NCBI GenBank assembly: GCA_947846985.1
Contig: CANTUZ010000027.1
Coordinates: 2,725,535 to 2,789,534 of the forward strand
Direction of reading: 5' to 3'
Source of the DNA: Fratercula arctica
Taxonomy: Eukaryota > Chordata > Aves > Charadriiformes > Alcidae
Length of the DNA stretch: 64,000 nucleotides
Made by a program: the position numbers and the translations under genes. Below, piece after piece: positions 1-12,659 of this stretch. Below the pieces are notes generated by a model. It ran no database searches and was not told the DNA's origin. It worked only from the letters and a program-made list of their open reading frames with translations. The first letter of the stretch is position 1. Every line of letters starts with the position of its first letter.

Positions 1-19
1 TCAAAAGGTACCATAGGTC

Positions 20-3000
20 TGGAGATTGCTGCCACACCCAAGGAGCCACGAGGGCAGACTGTGGCTTCTGTTAAATCTCTCTGGGAACCGCTTAGGTTGC
101 CACACAGACCTTGGGGCTCTGGGATTTGCTGGCATCTTCAGCCTCAGAACTGCCCTTTCTCACTCCTCCCAGGGATGGCCTCCAAAGTAAACATAGGTCT
201 GGAGATTGCTGCCCCACCCAAGGAGCCACGAGGGAAAACTGTGGCTTGCTCTAAAGCTCTCTGGGAACTGCTTAGATTGGCCCAGAGACCGTGGATTTCC
301 ACGCTTTCTTGGCGCCTTCAGCCTCAAAACCACCCTTTCTCACTCGCTCCATGGACGGCCTCCATAATTACCATAGGTCTGGAGATTGCTGCCATGCCCA
401 AGGAGCCATGAGGGAAAGCTGTGGCTTCTTTGAAAGCTCTCTGGGAACCGCTTGCCTTGCCCCAGAGACCTTGGGTCTTCGGCCTTTCCTAGCGCCTTCA
501 GCCTCAGAACCACCCTTTCTCACTCGCCCCACGGACGGCCTCCAAAGTAAACATAGGTCTGGAGATTGCTGCCACGCCCAAGGAGCCACGAGGGAAAACT
601 GTGGCTTGCTCTGAAGGTCTCTGGGAACTGCTTAGATTGGCCCAGAGACCGTGGATTTCCACGCTTTCTTGGCACCTTCAGCCTCAAAACCACCCTTTCA
701 CACTCGCTCCATGGACGGCCTCCATAATTACCATAGGTCTGGAGATTGCTGCCATGCCCAAGGAGCCATGAGGGAAAGCTGTGGCTTCTTTGAAAGCTCT
801 CTGGGAACCTCCTGGATTGCCCCAGAGACCTTGGGTCTTCGGCCTTTCCTAGCGCCTTCAGCCTCAGAACCACCCTTTCTCACTCGCCCCAGGGACGGCC
901 TCCAAAGTAAACATAGGTCTGGAGATTGCTGCCACGCCCAAGAAGCCACGAGGGAAAACTCTGGCTTCTGTTAAATCTCTCTGGGAACCGCTTGCATTGC
1001 CCCAGAGACCTTGGGTCTTCGGTCTTTCCCGGCGCCTTCAGCCTCAGAACCACCCTTTCTCACTCGCCCCATGGATAGCCTGCAAAGTAAACATAGGTCT
1101 GGAGATTGCTGCCACGCCCAAGGAGCCACGAGGGAAAACTGTGGCTTGCTCTAAAGCTCTCTGGGAACTGCTTAGATTGGCCCAGAGATCGTGGATTTCC
1201 ACGCTTTCTTGGCGCCTTCAGCCTCAAAACCACCCTTTCTCACTCGCCCCATGGACAGCCTCCATAATTACCATAGGTCTGGAGATTGCTGCCACGCCCA
1301 AGGAGCCACGAGGGAAAACTGTGGCTTGCTCTGAAGCTCTCTGGGAACTGCTTAGATTGGCCCAGAGACCGTGGATTTCCACGCTTTCTTGGCGCCTTCA
1401 GCCTCAAACCCACCCTTTCTCACTCGCCCCATGGACGGCCTCCATAATTACCATAGGTCTGGAGATTGCTGCCATGCCCAAGGAGCCATGAGGGAAAGCT
1501 GTGGCTTCTTTGAAAGCTCTCTGGGAACCGCTTGCATTGCCCCAGAGACCTTGGGTCTTCGGCCTTTCCTAGCGCCTTCAGCCTCAGAACCACCCTTTCT
1601 CACTCGCCCCAGGGACGGCCTCCAAAGTAAACATAGGTCTGGAGATTGCTGCCACGCCCAAGGAGCCACGAGGGAAAACTGTGGCTTGCTCTGAAGCTCT
1701 CTGGGAACTGCTTAGATTGGCCCAGAGACCGTGGATTTCCACGCTTTCTTGGCACCTTCAGCCTCAAAACCACCCTTTCACACTCGGTCCATGGACGGCC
1801 TCCATAATTACCATAGGTCTGGAGATTGCTGCCATGCCCAAGGAGCCATGAGGGAAAGCTGTGGCTTCTTTGAAAGCTCTCTGGGAACCTCCTGGATTGC
1901 CCCAGAGACCTTGGGTCTTCGGCCTTTCCTAGCGCCTTCAGCCTCAGAACCACCCTTTCTCACTCGCCCCAGGGACGGCCTCCAAAGTAAACATAGGTCT
2001 GGAGATTGCTGCCACGCCCAAGAAGCCACGAGGGAAAACTCTGGCTTCTGTTAAATCTCTCTGGGAACCGCTTGCATTGCCCCAGAGACCTTGGGTCTTC
2101 GGTCTTTCCCGGCGCCTTCAGCTTCAGAGCCACCCTTTCTCACTCGCCCCATGGATAGCCTGCAAAGTAAACATAGGTCTGGAGATTGCTGCCACGCCCA
2201 AGGAGCCACGAGGGAAAACTGTGGCTTGCTCTAAAGCTCTCTGGGAACTGCTTAGATTGGCCCAGAGATCGTGGATTTCCACGCTTTCTTGGCGCCTTCA
2301 GCCTCAAAACCACCCTTTCTCACTCGCCCCATGGACAGCCTCCATAATTACCATAGGTCTGGAGATTTCTGCCACGCCCAAGGAGCCACGAGGGAAAACT
2401 GTGGCTTGCTCTGAAGCTCTCTGGGAACTGCTTAGATTGGCCCAGAGACCGTGGATTTCCACGCTTTCTTGGCGCCTTCAGCCTCAGAACCACCCTTTCT
2501 CACTCGCCCCAGGGACGGCCTCCAAAGTTAACATAGGTCTGGAGATTGCTGCCACGCCCAAGGAGCCACGAGGGAAAACTGTGGCTTCTGTTAAATCTCT
2601 CTGGGAACCGCTTAGGTTGCCACACAGACCTGGGGATCCGGTCTTTCCTGGCGCCTTCGGCCTCAAAACCACCCTTTCTCACTCGCCCCAGGGACGGCCT
2701 CCAAAATTACCATAGGTCTAGAGGTTGCTGCCACGCCCAAGGAGCCACGAGGGAAAACTGTGGCTTCTTTGAAAGCTCTCTGGGAACCGCTTAGGTTGCC
2801 ACACAGACCTTGGGGCTCCGGGATTTGCTGGCATCTTCAGCCTCAGAACTGCCCTTTCTCACTCGCCCCAGGGACGGCCTCCAAAGTAAACATAGGTCTG
2901 GAGATTGCTGCCACGCCCAAGGAGCCACGAGGACACAGTGTGGCTTCTGTTAAATCTCTCTGGAAAACGCTTAGGTTGCCACACAGACCTTGGGGCTCCG

Positions 3001-3901
3001 GGATTTGCTGGCATCTTCAGCCTCAAAACCACCCTTTCTCACTCGCCCCAGGGATGGACTCAAAAGGTACCATAGGTCTAGAGGTTGCTGCCACACCCAA
3101 GGAGCCACGAGGGCAAAATGTGGCTTGCTCTAAAGCTGTCTGGGAACTGCTTAGATTGGCCCAGAGACCGTGGATTTCCACGCTATCTTGGCGCCTTCAG
3201 CCTCAAAACCACCCTTTCTCACTCACCCCAGGGACGGCCTCCAAAATTACCATAGGTCTGGAGATTGCTGCCACGCCCAAGGAGCCACGAGGGAAAACTC
3301 TGGCTTCTGTTTAATCTCTCTGGGAACCGTTTAGTTTGAAACACAGACCTGGGGATCCGGTCTTTCCTGGCATCTTCAGCCTCAGAACTGCCCTTTCTCA
3401 CTCGCCCCAGGGACGGCCTCCAAAGTAAACATAGGTCTGGAGATTGCTGCCACACCCAAGGAGCCACGAGGGCAAAATGTGGCTTGCTCTAAAGCTCTCT
3501 GGCAACTGCTTAGATTGGCCCAGAGACTGTGGATTTCCACGCTTTCTTGGCGCCTTCAGCCTCAAACCCACCCTTTCTCACTCGCCCCATGGACGGCCTC
3601 CATAATTACCATAGGTCTGGAGATTGCTGCCATGCCCAAGGAGCCATGAGGGAAAGCTGTGGCTTCTTTGAAAGCTCTCTGGGAACCGCTTGCATTGCCC
3701 CAGAGACCTTGGGTCTTTGGCCTTTCCTAGCGCCTTCAGCCTCAGAACCACCCTTTCTCACTCGCCCCAGGGATGGACTCAAAAGTAAACATAGGTCTGG
3801 AGATTGCTGCCACGCCCAAGGAGCCACGAGGACACAGTGTGGCTTCTGTAAAATCTCTCTGGAAAACGCTTAGGTTGCCAGACAGACCTTGCGGCTCCGG
3901 G
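20..3901 (+). repeat. Array A superblock S1
   Basis: This block reappears at about 5953-11082. The offset is 5933 bp at its left end and 7181 bp at its right end. The 1248-bp difference is accounted for by one extra 1080-bp six-monomer unit and one extra monomer in the second block, minus a 14-bp deletion there at 10470, plus a few single-base indels. The match ends near 3901/11082, where the continuation GGGATTTGCTGG differs from GGGTTTTCCTGG. Boundaries were read by eye and are accurate to roughly one monomer. Confidence 0.75.
241..2460 (+). repeat. Six-monomer 1080-bp HOR, about two copies
   Basis: Sequence 1080 bp apart is nearly identical, for example 651-974 against 1731-2054 and 1081-1320 against 2161-2400. 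Units are approximately 241-1320 and 1321-2400, followed by the start of a third. Diagnostic variants repeat with the same period: CACACTCG in place of CTCACTCG near 698 and 1778, and the CTCCTGGATTGCC monomer at 808 and 1888. The six monomers alternate between the TTGGCCCAGAGACC type and the CCATGCCCAAGGAGCCATG type. Confidence 0.85.
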
Positions 3902-5952
3902 ATTTGCTGGCATCTTCAGCCTCAAAACCACCCTTTCTCACTCGCCCCAGGGATGGACTCAAAAGGTACCATAGGTCTAGAGGTTGCTGCCACGCCCAAG
4001 GAGCCACGAGGGCAAAATGTGGCTTCTGTTAAATCTCTCTGGGAACCGCTTAGGTTGCCACACAGACCTGGGGATCCGATCTTTCCTGGCGCCTTCAGCC
4101 TCAGAACCACCCTTTCTCACTCGCCCCAGGGACGGCCTCCGAAACAGCAGTTGTCTCAACATTGATGCCAAGACCAAGAAGGCACGAGGGCATACTGTGG
4201 CTTCTGTTAAATCTCTCTGGGAACCGTTTGCATTACCCCACAGATTTTCGGTTTCGGGTTTTCCTGGCACCTTCAGCCTCAATACCACCCTTTCTCACTC
4301 GCCCCATGGACGGCCTCCAAAATTACCATAGGTCTGGAGATTGCTGCCACGCCCAAGGAGCCACGAGGGAAAACTGTGGCTTCTGTTAAATCTCTCTGGG
4401 AACCGCTTAGGTTGCCACACAGACCTGGGGATCCGGTCTTTCCTGGCACCTTCGGCCTCAAAACCACCCTTTCTCACTCGCCCCAGGGACGGCCTCCAAA
4501 ATTACCATAGGTCTGGAGATTGCTGCCACGCCCTAGGAGCCACGAGGGAAAACTGTGCCTTGCTCTAAAGCTCTCTGGGAACTGCTTAGATTGGCCCAGA
4601 GACCATGGATTTCCACTCTTTCTTGGCGCCTTCAGCCTCAAAACCACCCTTTCTCACTCGCTCCATGGACGGCCTCCATAATTACCATAGGTCTGGAGAT
4701 TGCTGCCATGCCCAAGGAGCCATGAGGGAAAGCTGTGGCTTCTTTGAAAGCTCTCTGGGAACCTCCTGGATTGCCCGAGAGACCTTGGGTCTTCGGCCTT
4801 TCCTAGCGCCTTCAGCCTCAGAACCACCCTTTCTCACTCGCCCCAGGGACGGCCTCCAAAGTAAACATAGGTCTGGAGATTGCTGCCACGCCCAAGAAGC
4901 CACGAGGGAAAACTCTGGCTTCTGTTAAATCTCTCTGGGAACCGCTTGCATTGCCCCAGAGACCTTGGGTCTTCGGTCTTTCCCGGCGCCTTCAGCCTCA
5001 GAGCCACCCTTTCTCACTCGCCCCATGGATAGCCTGCAAAGTAAACATAGGTCTGGAGATTGCTGCCACGCCCAAGGAGCCACGAGGGAAAACTGTGGCT
5101 TGCTCTGAAGCTCTCTGGGAACTGCTTAGATTGGCCCAGAGACCGTGGATTTCAACGCTTTCTTGGCGCCTTCAGCCTCAAAACCACCCTTTCTCACTCG
5201 CCCCATGGAAGGCCTCCATAATTACCATAGGTCTGCAGATTGCTACCACGCCCAAGAAGCCACGAGGGAAAACTCTGGCTTCTGTTAAATCTCTCTGGGA
5301 ACCGCTTAGTTTGAAACACAGACCTGGGGATCCGGTCTTTCCTGGCATCTTCAGCCTCAGAACTGCCCTTTCTCACTCGCCCCAGGGACGGCCTCCAAAG
5401 TAAACATAGGTCTGGAGATTGCTGCCACGCCCAAGGAGCCACGAGGGAAAACTGTGACTTACTCTAAAGCTCTCTGGGAACTGCTTAGATTGGCCCAGAG
5501 ATCGTGGATTTCCACGCTTTCTTGGCGCCTTCAGCCTCAAAACCACCCTTTCTCACTCGCCCCATGGACAGCCTCCATAATTACCATAGTTCTGGAGATT
5601 GCTGCCACGCCCAAGGAGCCACGAGGGAAAACTGTGGCTTGCTCTGAAGCTCTCTGGGAACTGCTTAGATTGGCCCAGAGACCGTGGATTTCCACGCTTT
5701 CTTGGCGCCTTCAGCCTCAAAACCACCCTTTCTCACTCGCCCCATGGACAGCCTCCATAATTACCATAGGTCTGGAGATTGCTGCCATGCCCAAGGAGCC
5801 ATGAGGGAAAGCTGTGGCTTCTTTGAAAGCTCTCTGGGAACCGCTTGCATTGCCCCAGAGACCTTGGGTCTTCGGCCTTTTCTAGCGCCTTCAGCCTCAG
5901 AACCACCCTTTCTCATTCGCCCCAGGGACGGCCTCCAAAGTTAACATAGGTC
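3902..5952 (+). repeat. Array A linker monomers between S1 and S2
   Basis: This stretch holds about 11 monomers of mixed type. It includes a divergent monomer with CAGCAGTTGTCTCAAC near 4146-4165, a TTTCGGTTTCGGGTTTTCC monomer near 4250, and a partial run of the six-monomer HOR from about 4560 to 5280 and again from about 5450 to 5944. No gene or non-satellite DNA was seen in it. Confidence 0.8.
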
Positions 5953-8900
5953 TGGAGATTGCTGCCACACCCAAGGAGCCACGAGGGCAAACTGTGGCTT
6001 CTGTTAAATCTCTCTGGGAACCGCTTAGGTTGCCACACAGACCTTGGGGCTCCGGGATTTGCTGGCATCTTCAGCCTCAGAACTGCCCTTTCTCACTCCT
6101 CCCAGGGATGGCCTCCAAAGCAAACGTAGGTCTGGAGATTGCTGCCCCACCCAAGGAGCCACGAGGGAAAACTGTGGCTTGCTCTAAAGCTCTCTGGGAA
6201 CTGCTTAGATTGGCCCAGAGACCATGGATTTCCACGCTTTCTTGGCGCCTTCAGCCTCAAAACCACCCTTTCTCACTCGCTCCATGGACGGCCTCCATAA
6301 TTACCATAGGTCTGGAGATTGCTGCCATGCCCAAGGAGCCATGAGGGAAAGCTGTGGCTTCTTTGAAAGCTCTCTGGGAACCGCTTGCCTTGCCCCAGAG
6401 ACCTTGGGTCTTCGGCCTTTCCTAGCGCCTTCAGCCTCAGAACCACCCTTTCTCACTCGCCCCACGGACGGCCTCCAAAGTAAACGTAGGTCTGGAGATT
6501 GCTGCCACGCCCAAGGAGCCACGAGGGAAAACTGTGGCTTGCTCTGAAGGTCTCTGGGAACTGCTTAGATTGGCCCAGAGACCGTGGATTTCCACGCTTT
6601 CTTGGCACCTTCAGCCTCAAAACCACCCTTTCACACTCGGTCCATGGACGGCCTCCATAATTACCATAGGTCTGGAGATTGCTGCCATGCCCAAGGAGCC
6701 ATGAGGGAAAGCTGTGGCTTCTTTGAAAGCTCTCTGGGAACCTCCTGGATTGCCCCAGAGACCTTGGGTCTTCGGCCTTTCCTAGCGCCTTCAGCCTCAG
6801 AACCACCCTTTCTCACTCGCCCCAGGGACGGCCTCCAAAGTAAACATAGGTCTGGAGATTGCTGCCACGCCCAAGAAGCCACGAGGGAAAACTCTGGCTT
6901 CTGTTAAATCTCTCTGGGAACCGCTTGCATTGCCCCAGAGACCTTGGGTCTTCGGTCTTTCCCGGCGCCTTCAGCCTCAGAGCCACCCTTTCTCACTCGC
7001 CCCATGGATAGACTGCAAAGTAAACATATGTCTGGAGATTGCTGCCACGCCCAAGGAGCCACGAGGGAAAACTGTGGCTTGCTCTAAAGCTCTCTGGGAA
7101 CTGCTTAGATTGGCCCAGAGATCGTGGATTTCCACGCTTTCTTGGCGCCTTCAGCCTCAAAACCACCCTTTCTCACTCGCCCCATGGACAGCCTCCATAA
7201 TTACCATAGGTCTGGAGATTGCTGCCACGCCCAAGGAGCCACGAGGGAAAACTGTGGCTTGCTCTAAAGCTCTCTGGGAACTGCTTAGATTGGCCCAGAG
7301 ACCGTGGATTTCCACGCTTTCTTGGCGCCTTCAGCCTCAAAACCACCCTTTCTCACTCGCCCCATGGACAGCCTCCATAATTACCATAGGTCTGGAGATT
7401 GCTGCCATGCCCAAGGAGCCATGAGGGAAAGCTGTGGCTTCTTTGAAAGCTCTCTGGGAACCGCTTGCATTGCCCCAGAGACCTTGGGTCTTCGGCCTTT
7501 CCTAGCGCCTTCAGCCTCAGAACCACCCTTTCTCACTCGCCCCAGGGACGGCCTCCAAAGTAAACATAGGTCTGGAGATTGCTGCCACGCCCAAGGAGCC
7601 ACGAGGGAAAACTGTGGCTTGCTCTGAAGGTCTCTGGGAACTGCTTAGATTGGCCCAGAGACCGTGGATTTCCACGCTTTCTTGGCACCTTCAGCCTCAA
7701 AACCACCCTTTCACACTCGCTCCATGGACGGCCTCCATAATTACCATAGGTCTGGAGATTGCTGCCATGCCCAAGGAGCCATGAGGGAAAGCTGTGGCTT
7801 CTTTGAAAGCTCTCTGGGAACCTCCTGGATTGCCCCAGAGACCTTGGGTCTTCGGCCTTTCCTAGCGCCTTCAGCCTCAGAACCACCCTTTCTCACTCGC
7901 CCCAGGGACGGCCTCCAAAGTAAACATAGGTCTGGAGATTGCTGCCACGCCCAAGAAGCCACGAGGGCAAACTGTGGCTTCTGTTAAATCTCTCTGGGAA
8001 CCGCTTGCATTGCCCCAGAGACCTTGGGTCTTCGGTCTTTCCCGGCGCCTTCAGCCTCAGAGCCACCCTTTCTCACTCGCCCCATGGATAGCCTGCAAAG
8101 TAAACATAGGTCTGGAGATTGCTGCCACGCCCAAGGAGCCACGAGGGAAAACTGTGGCTTGCTCTAAAGCTCTCTGGGAACTGCTTAGATTGGCCCAGAG
8201 ATCGTGGATTTCCACGCTTTCTTGGCGCCTTCAGCCTCAAAACCACCCTTTCTCACTCGCCCCATGGACAGCCTCCATAATTACCATAGGTCTGGAGATT
8301 GCTGCCACGCCCAAGGAGCCACGAGGGAAAACTGTGGCTTGCTCTGAAGCTCTCTGGGAACTGCTTAGATTGGCCCAGAGACCGTGGATTTCCACGCTTT
8401 CTTGGCGCCTTCAGCCTCAAAACCACCCTTTCTCACTCGCCCCATGGACAGCCTCCATAATTACCATAGGTCTGGAGATTGCTGCCATGCCCAAGGAGCC
8501 ATGAGGGAAAGCTGTGGCTTCTTTGAAAGCTCTCTGGGAACCGCTTGCATTGCCCCAGAGACCTTGGGTCTTCGGCCTTTCCTAGCGCCTTCAGCCTCAG
8601 AACCACCCTTTCTCACTCGCCCCAGGGACGGCCTCCAAAGTAAACATAGGTCTGGAGATTGCTGCCACGCCCAAGGAGCCACGAGGGAAAACTGTGGCTT
8701 GCTCTAAAGCTCTCTGGGAACTGCTTAGATTGGCCCAGAGACCGTGGATTTCCACGCTTTCTTGGCACCTTCAGCCTCAAAACCACCCTTTCACACTCGG
8801 TCCATGGACGGCCTCCATAATTACCATAGGTCTGGAGATTGCTGCCATGCCCAAGGAGCCATGAGGGAAAGCTGTGGCTTCTTTGAAAGCTCTCTGGGAA

Positions 8901-11082
8901 CCTCCTGGATTGCCCCAGAGACCTTGGGTCTTCGGCCTTTCCTAGCGCCTTCAGCCTCAGAACCACCCTTTCTCACTCGCCCCAGGGACGGCCTCCAAAG
9001 TAAACATAGGTCTGGAGATTGCTGCCACGCCCAAGAAGCCACGAGGGAAAACTCTGGCTTCTGTTAAATCTCTCTGGGAACCGCTTGCATTGCCCCAGAG
9101 ACCTTGGGTCTTCGGTCTTTCCCGGCGCCTTCAGCTTCAGAGCCACCCTTTCTCACTCGCCCCATGGATAGCCTGCAAAGTAAACATAGGTCTGGAGATT
9201 GCTGCCACGCCCAAGGAGCCACGAGGGAAAAACTGTGGCTTGCTCTAAAGCTCTCTGGGAACTGCTTAGATTGGCCCAGAGACCGTGGATTTCCACGCTT
9301 TCTTGGCGCCTTCAGCCTCAAAACCACCCCTTTCTCACTCGCCCCATGGACAGCCTCCATAATTACCATAGGTCTGGAGATTTCTGCCACGCCCAAGGAG
9401 CCACGAGGGAAAACTGTGGCTTGCTCTGAAGCTCTCTGGGAACTGCTTAGATTGGCCCAGAGACCGTGGATTTCCACGCTTTCTTGGCGCCTTCAGCCTC
9501 AAACCACCCTTTCTCACTCGCCCCATGGACGGCCTCCATAATTACCATAGGTCTGGAGATTGCTGCCATGCCCAAGGAGCCATGAGGGAAAGCTGTGGCT
9601 TCTTTGAAAGCTCTCTGGGAACCGCTTGCATTGCCCCAGAGACCTTGGGTCTTCGGCCTTTTCTAGCGCCTTCAGCCTCAGAACCACCCTTTCTCATTCG
9701 CCCCAGGGACGGCCTCCAAAGTTAACATAGGTCTGGAGATTGCTGCCACGCCCAAGGAGCCACGAGGGAAAACTGTGGCTTCTGTTAAATCTCTCTGGGA
9801 ACCGCTTAGGTTGCCACACAGACCCTGGGGATCCGGTCTTTCCTGGCGCCTTCGGCCTCAAAACCACCCTTTCTCACTCGCCCCAGGGACGGCCTCCAAA
9901 ATTACCATAGGTCTAGAGGTTGCTGCCACGCCCAAGGAGCCACGAGGGAAAACTGTGGCTTCTTTGAAAGCTCTCTGGGAACCGCTTAGGTTGCCACACA
10001 GACCTTGGGGCTCCGGGATTTGGTGGCATCTTCAGCCTCAGAACTGCCCTTTCTCACTCGCCCCAGGGACGGCCTCCAAAGTAAACATAGGTCTGGAGAT
10101 TGCTGCCACGCCCAAGGAGCCACGAGGACACAGTGTGGCTTCTGTTAAATCTCTCTGGAAAACGCTTAGGTTGCCACACAGACCTTGGGGCTCCGGGATT
10201 TGCTGGCATCTTCAGCCTCAAAACCACCCTTTCTCACTCGCCCCAGGGATGGACTCAAAAGGTACCATAGGTCTAGAGGTTGCTGCCACACCCAAGGAGC
10301 CACGAGGGCAAAATGTGGCTTGCTCTAAAGCTCTCTGGGAACTGCTTAGATTGGCCCAGAGACCGTGGATTTCCACGCTATCTTGGCGCCTTCAGCCTCA
10401 AAACCACCCTTTCTCACTCACCCCAGGGACGGCCTCCAAAATTACCATAGGTCTGGAGATTGCTGCCACGAGGGAAAACTCTGGCTTCTGTTTAATCTCT
10501 CTGGGAACCGTTTAGTTTGAAACACAGACCTGGGGATCCGGTCTTTCCTGGCATCTTCAGCCTCAGAACTGCCCTTTCTCACTCGCCCCAGGGACGGCCT
10601 CCAAAGTAAACATAGGTCTGGAGATTGCTGCCACACCCAAGGAGCCACGAGGGCAAAATGTGGCTTGCTCTAAAGCTCTCTGGGAACTGCTTAGATTGGC
10701 CCAGAGACTGTGGATTTCCACGCTTTCTTGGCGCCTTCAGCCTCAAACCCACCCTTTCTCACTCGCCCCATGGACGGCCTCCATAATTACCATAGGTCTG
10801 GAGATTGCTGCCATGCCCAAGGAGCCATGAGGGAAAGCTGTGGCTTCTTTGAAAGCTCTCTGGGAACCGCTTGCATTGCCCCAGAGACCTTGGGTCTTTG
10901 GCCTTTCCTAGCGCCTTCAGCCTCAGAACCACCCTTTCTCACTCGCCCCAGGGATGGACTCAAAAGTAAACATAGGTCTGGAGATTGCTGCCACGCCCAA
11001 GGAGCCACGAGGACACAGTGTGGCTTCTGTAAAATCTCTCTGGAAAACGCTTAGGTTGCCAGACAGACCTTGCGGCTCCGGG
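5953..11082 (+). repeat. Array A superblock S2
   Basis: This is the second and longer version of S1. It contains three six-monomer units rather than two, plus one extra monomer near 9600-9720 that carries the tail variant CTCATTCGCCCC, which is also seen at about 5911. Single-base indels cluster at about 9230-9510, for example five As after GAGGG near 9230 and CCACCCCTTTCTC near 9326. A 14-bp deletion relative to S1 lies at 10470/10471. Confidence 0.75.
6174..9600 (+). repeat. Six-monomer 1080-bp HOR, three copies
   Basis: Units are approximately 6174-7253, 7254-8333 and 8334-9413, followed by the first part of another. The 1080-bp period is exact over the first two steps: the same monomer begins at 6584, 7664 and 8744. 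Private changes separate the units, such as the GATAGACTGCAAAG variant near 7007 that is GATAGCCTGCAAAG elsewhere, and CAAACTGTGG rather than AAAACTCTGG near 7968. This is the same HOR as at 241-2460. Confidence 0.87.
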
Positions 11083-12659
11083 TTTTCCTGGCGCCTTCAG
11101 CCTCAAAACCACCCTTTCTCACTCGCCCCATGGACGGCCTCCATAATTACCATAGGTCTGGAGATTGCTGCCACACCCAAGGAGCCACGAGGGAAAACTG
11201 TGGCTTGCTCTAAAGCTCTCTGGGAACTGCTTAGATTGGCCCAGAGACCATGGATTTCCACGCTTTCTTGGTGCCTTCAGCCTCAAAACCACCCTTTCTC
11301 ACTCGCCCCAGGGACGGCCTCCGAAACAGCAGTTGTCTAGACATTGCTGCCAAGCCCAAGAAGGCACGAGGGCATACTGTGGCTTCTGTGAAATCTCTCT
11401 GGGAACCGCTTAGGTTGCCACACAGACCTGGGGATCCGGTCTTTCCTCGCGCCTTCGGCCTCAAAACCACCCTTTCTCACTCGCCCCAGGGACGGCCTCC
11501 AAAATTACCATAGGTCTGGAGATTGCTGCCACGCCCAAGGAGCCACGAGGGAAAACTGTGGCTTCTGTCAAATCTCTCTGGGAACCGCTTAGGTTGCCAC
11601 ACAGACCTTGGGGCTCCGGGATTTGCTGGCATCTTCAGGCCTCAGAACTGCCTTTCTCACTCGCCCCAGGGACGGCCTCCAAAGTAAACATAGGTCTGGA
11701 GATTTGCTGCCAACCCAAGGAGCCACGAGGGCAAAATGTGGCTTCTGTTAAATCTCTCTGGGAACTGCTTAGGTTGCCACAGAGACCTGGGGATCCGATC
11801 TTTCCTGGCGCCTTCAGCCTCAAAACCACCCTTTCTCACTCGCCCCAGGGACGGCCTCCGAAACAGCAGTTGTCTCAACATTGATGCCAAGACCAAGAAG
11901 GCACGAGGGCATACTGTGGCTTCTGTTAAATCTCTCTGGGAACCGTTTGCATTACCCCAAGGATTTTCGGTTTCGGGTTTTCCTGGCACCTTCAGCCTCA
12001 ATACCACCCTTTCTCACTCGCCCCATGGACGGCCTCCATAATTACCATAGGTCTGGAGATTGCTGCCATGCCCAAGGAGCCATGAGGGAAAGCTGTGGCT
12101 TCTTTGAAAGCTCTCTGGGAACCGCTTGCATTACCCCAGAGACCTTGGGTCTTCGTCTTTCCTAGCGCCTTCAGCCTCAGAACCACCTTTTCTCACTCGC
12201 CCCAGGGACGGACTCCAAAGTAAACATAGGTCTGGAGATTGCTGCCACGTCCAAGGAGCCACGAGGGAAAACTGTGGCTTGCTCTAAAGCTCTCTGGGAA
12301 CTGCTTAGATTGGCCCAGAGACCGTGGATTTCCGCGCTTTCTTGGTGCCTTCAGCCTCAATACCACCCTTTCTCACTCGCCCCAGGGACGGCCTCCGAAA
12401 CAGCAGTTGTCTAGACATTGCTGCCAAGCCCAAGAAGGCACGCGGGAAAACTCTGGCTTCTGTTAAATCTCTCTGGGAACCGTTTGCATTGCCCCACAGA
12501 TTTTCGGTTTCGGGTTTTCCTGGCACCTTCAGCCTCAATACCACCCTTTCTCACTCGCCCCAGGGATGGACTCAAAAGGTACCATAGGTCTGGAGATTGC
12601 TGCCACACCCAAGGAGCCACGAGGGCAAACTGTGGCTTCTTTTAAATCTCTCTGGGAAC
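11083..12659 (+). repeat. Array A variable monomers before the giant HOR
   Basis: About nine monomers of mixed type lie here. Three carry the divergent tail with CAGCAGTTGTCT (near 11327, 11864 and 12402) followed by AAGAAGGCACG. Others carry the TTTCGGTTTCGGGTTTTCC middle (near 11968 and 12506). Small indels occur at 11637-11720, for example CTTCAGGCCTCAG and GAGATTTGCTGCCAACCC. No gene or foreign insertion was seen. Confidence 0.8.

Noticed and set aside
4245..4265. TTTTCGGTTTCGGGTTTTCC as a CENP-B box
   Set aside because: The TTCG and CGGG parts are four bases apart rather than seven, and the required central A is missing.
9775..10515. Open frame of 246 codons on the plus strand, and many others of 100-230 codons in array A
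   Set aside because: A 180-bp monomer is exactly 60 codons, so any frame lacking stops in the consensus stays open across neighbours. The frame ends wherever a variant monomer has a stop, every monomer gives the same peptide, and there is no gene structure around it.
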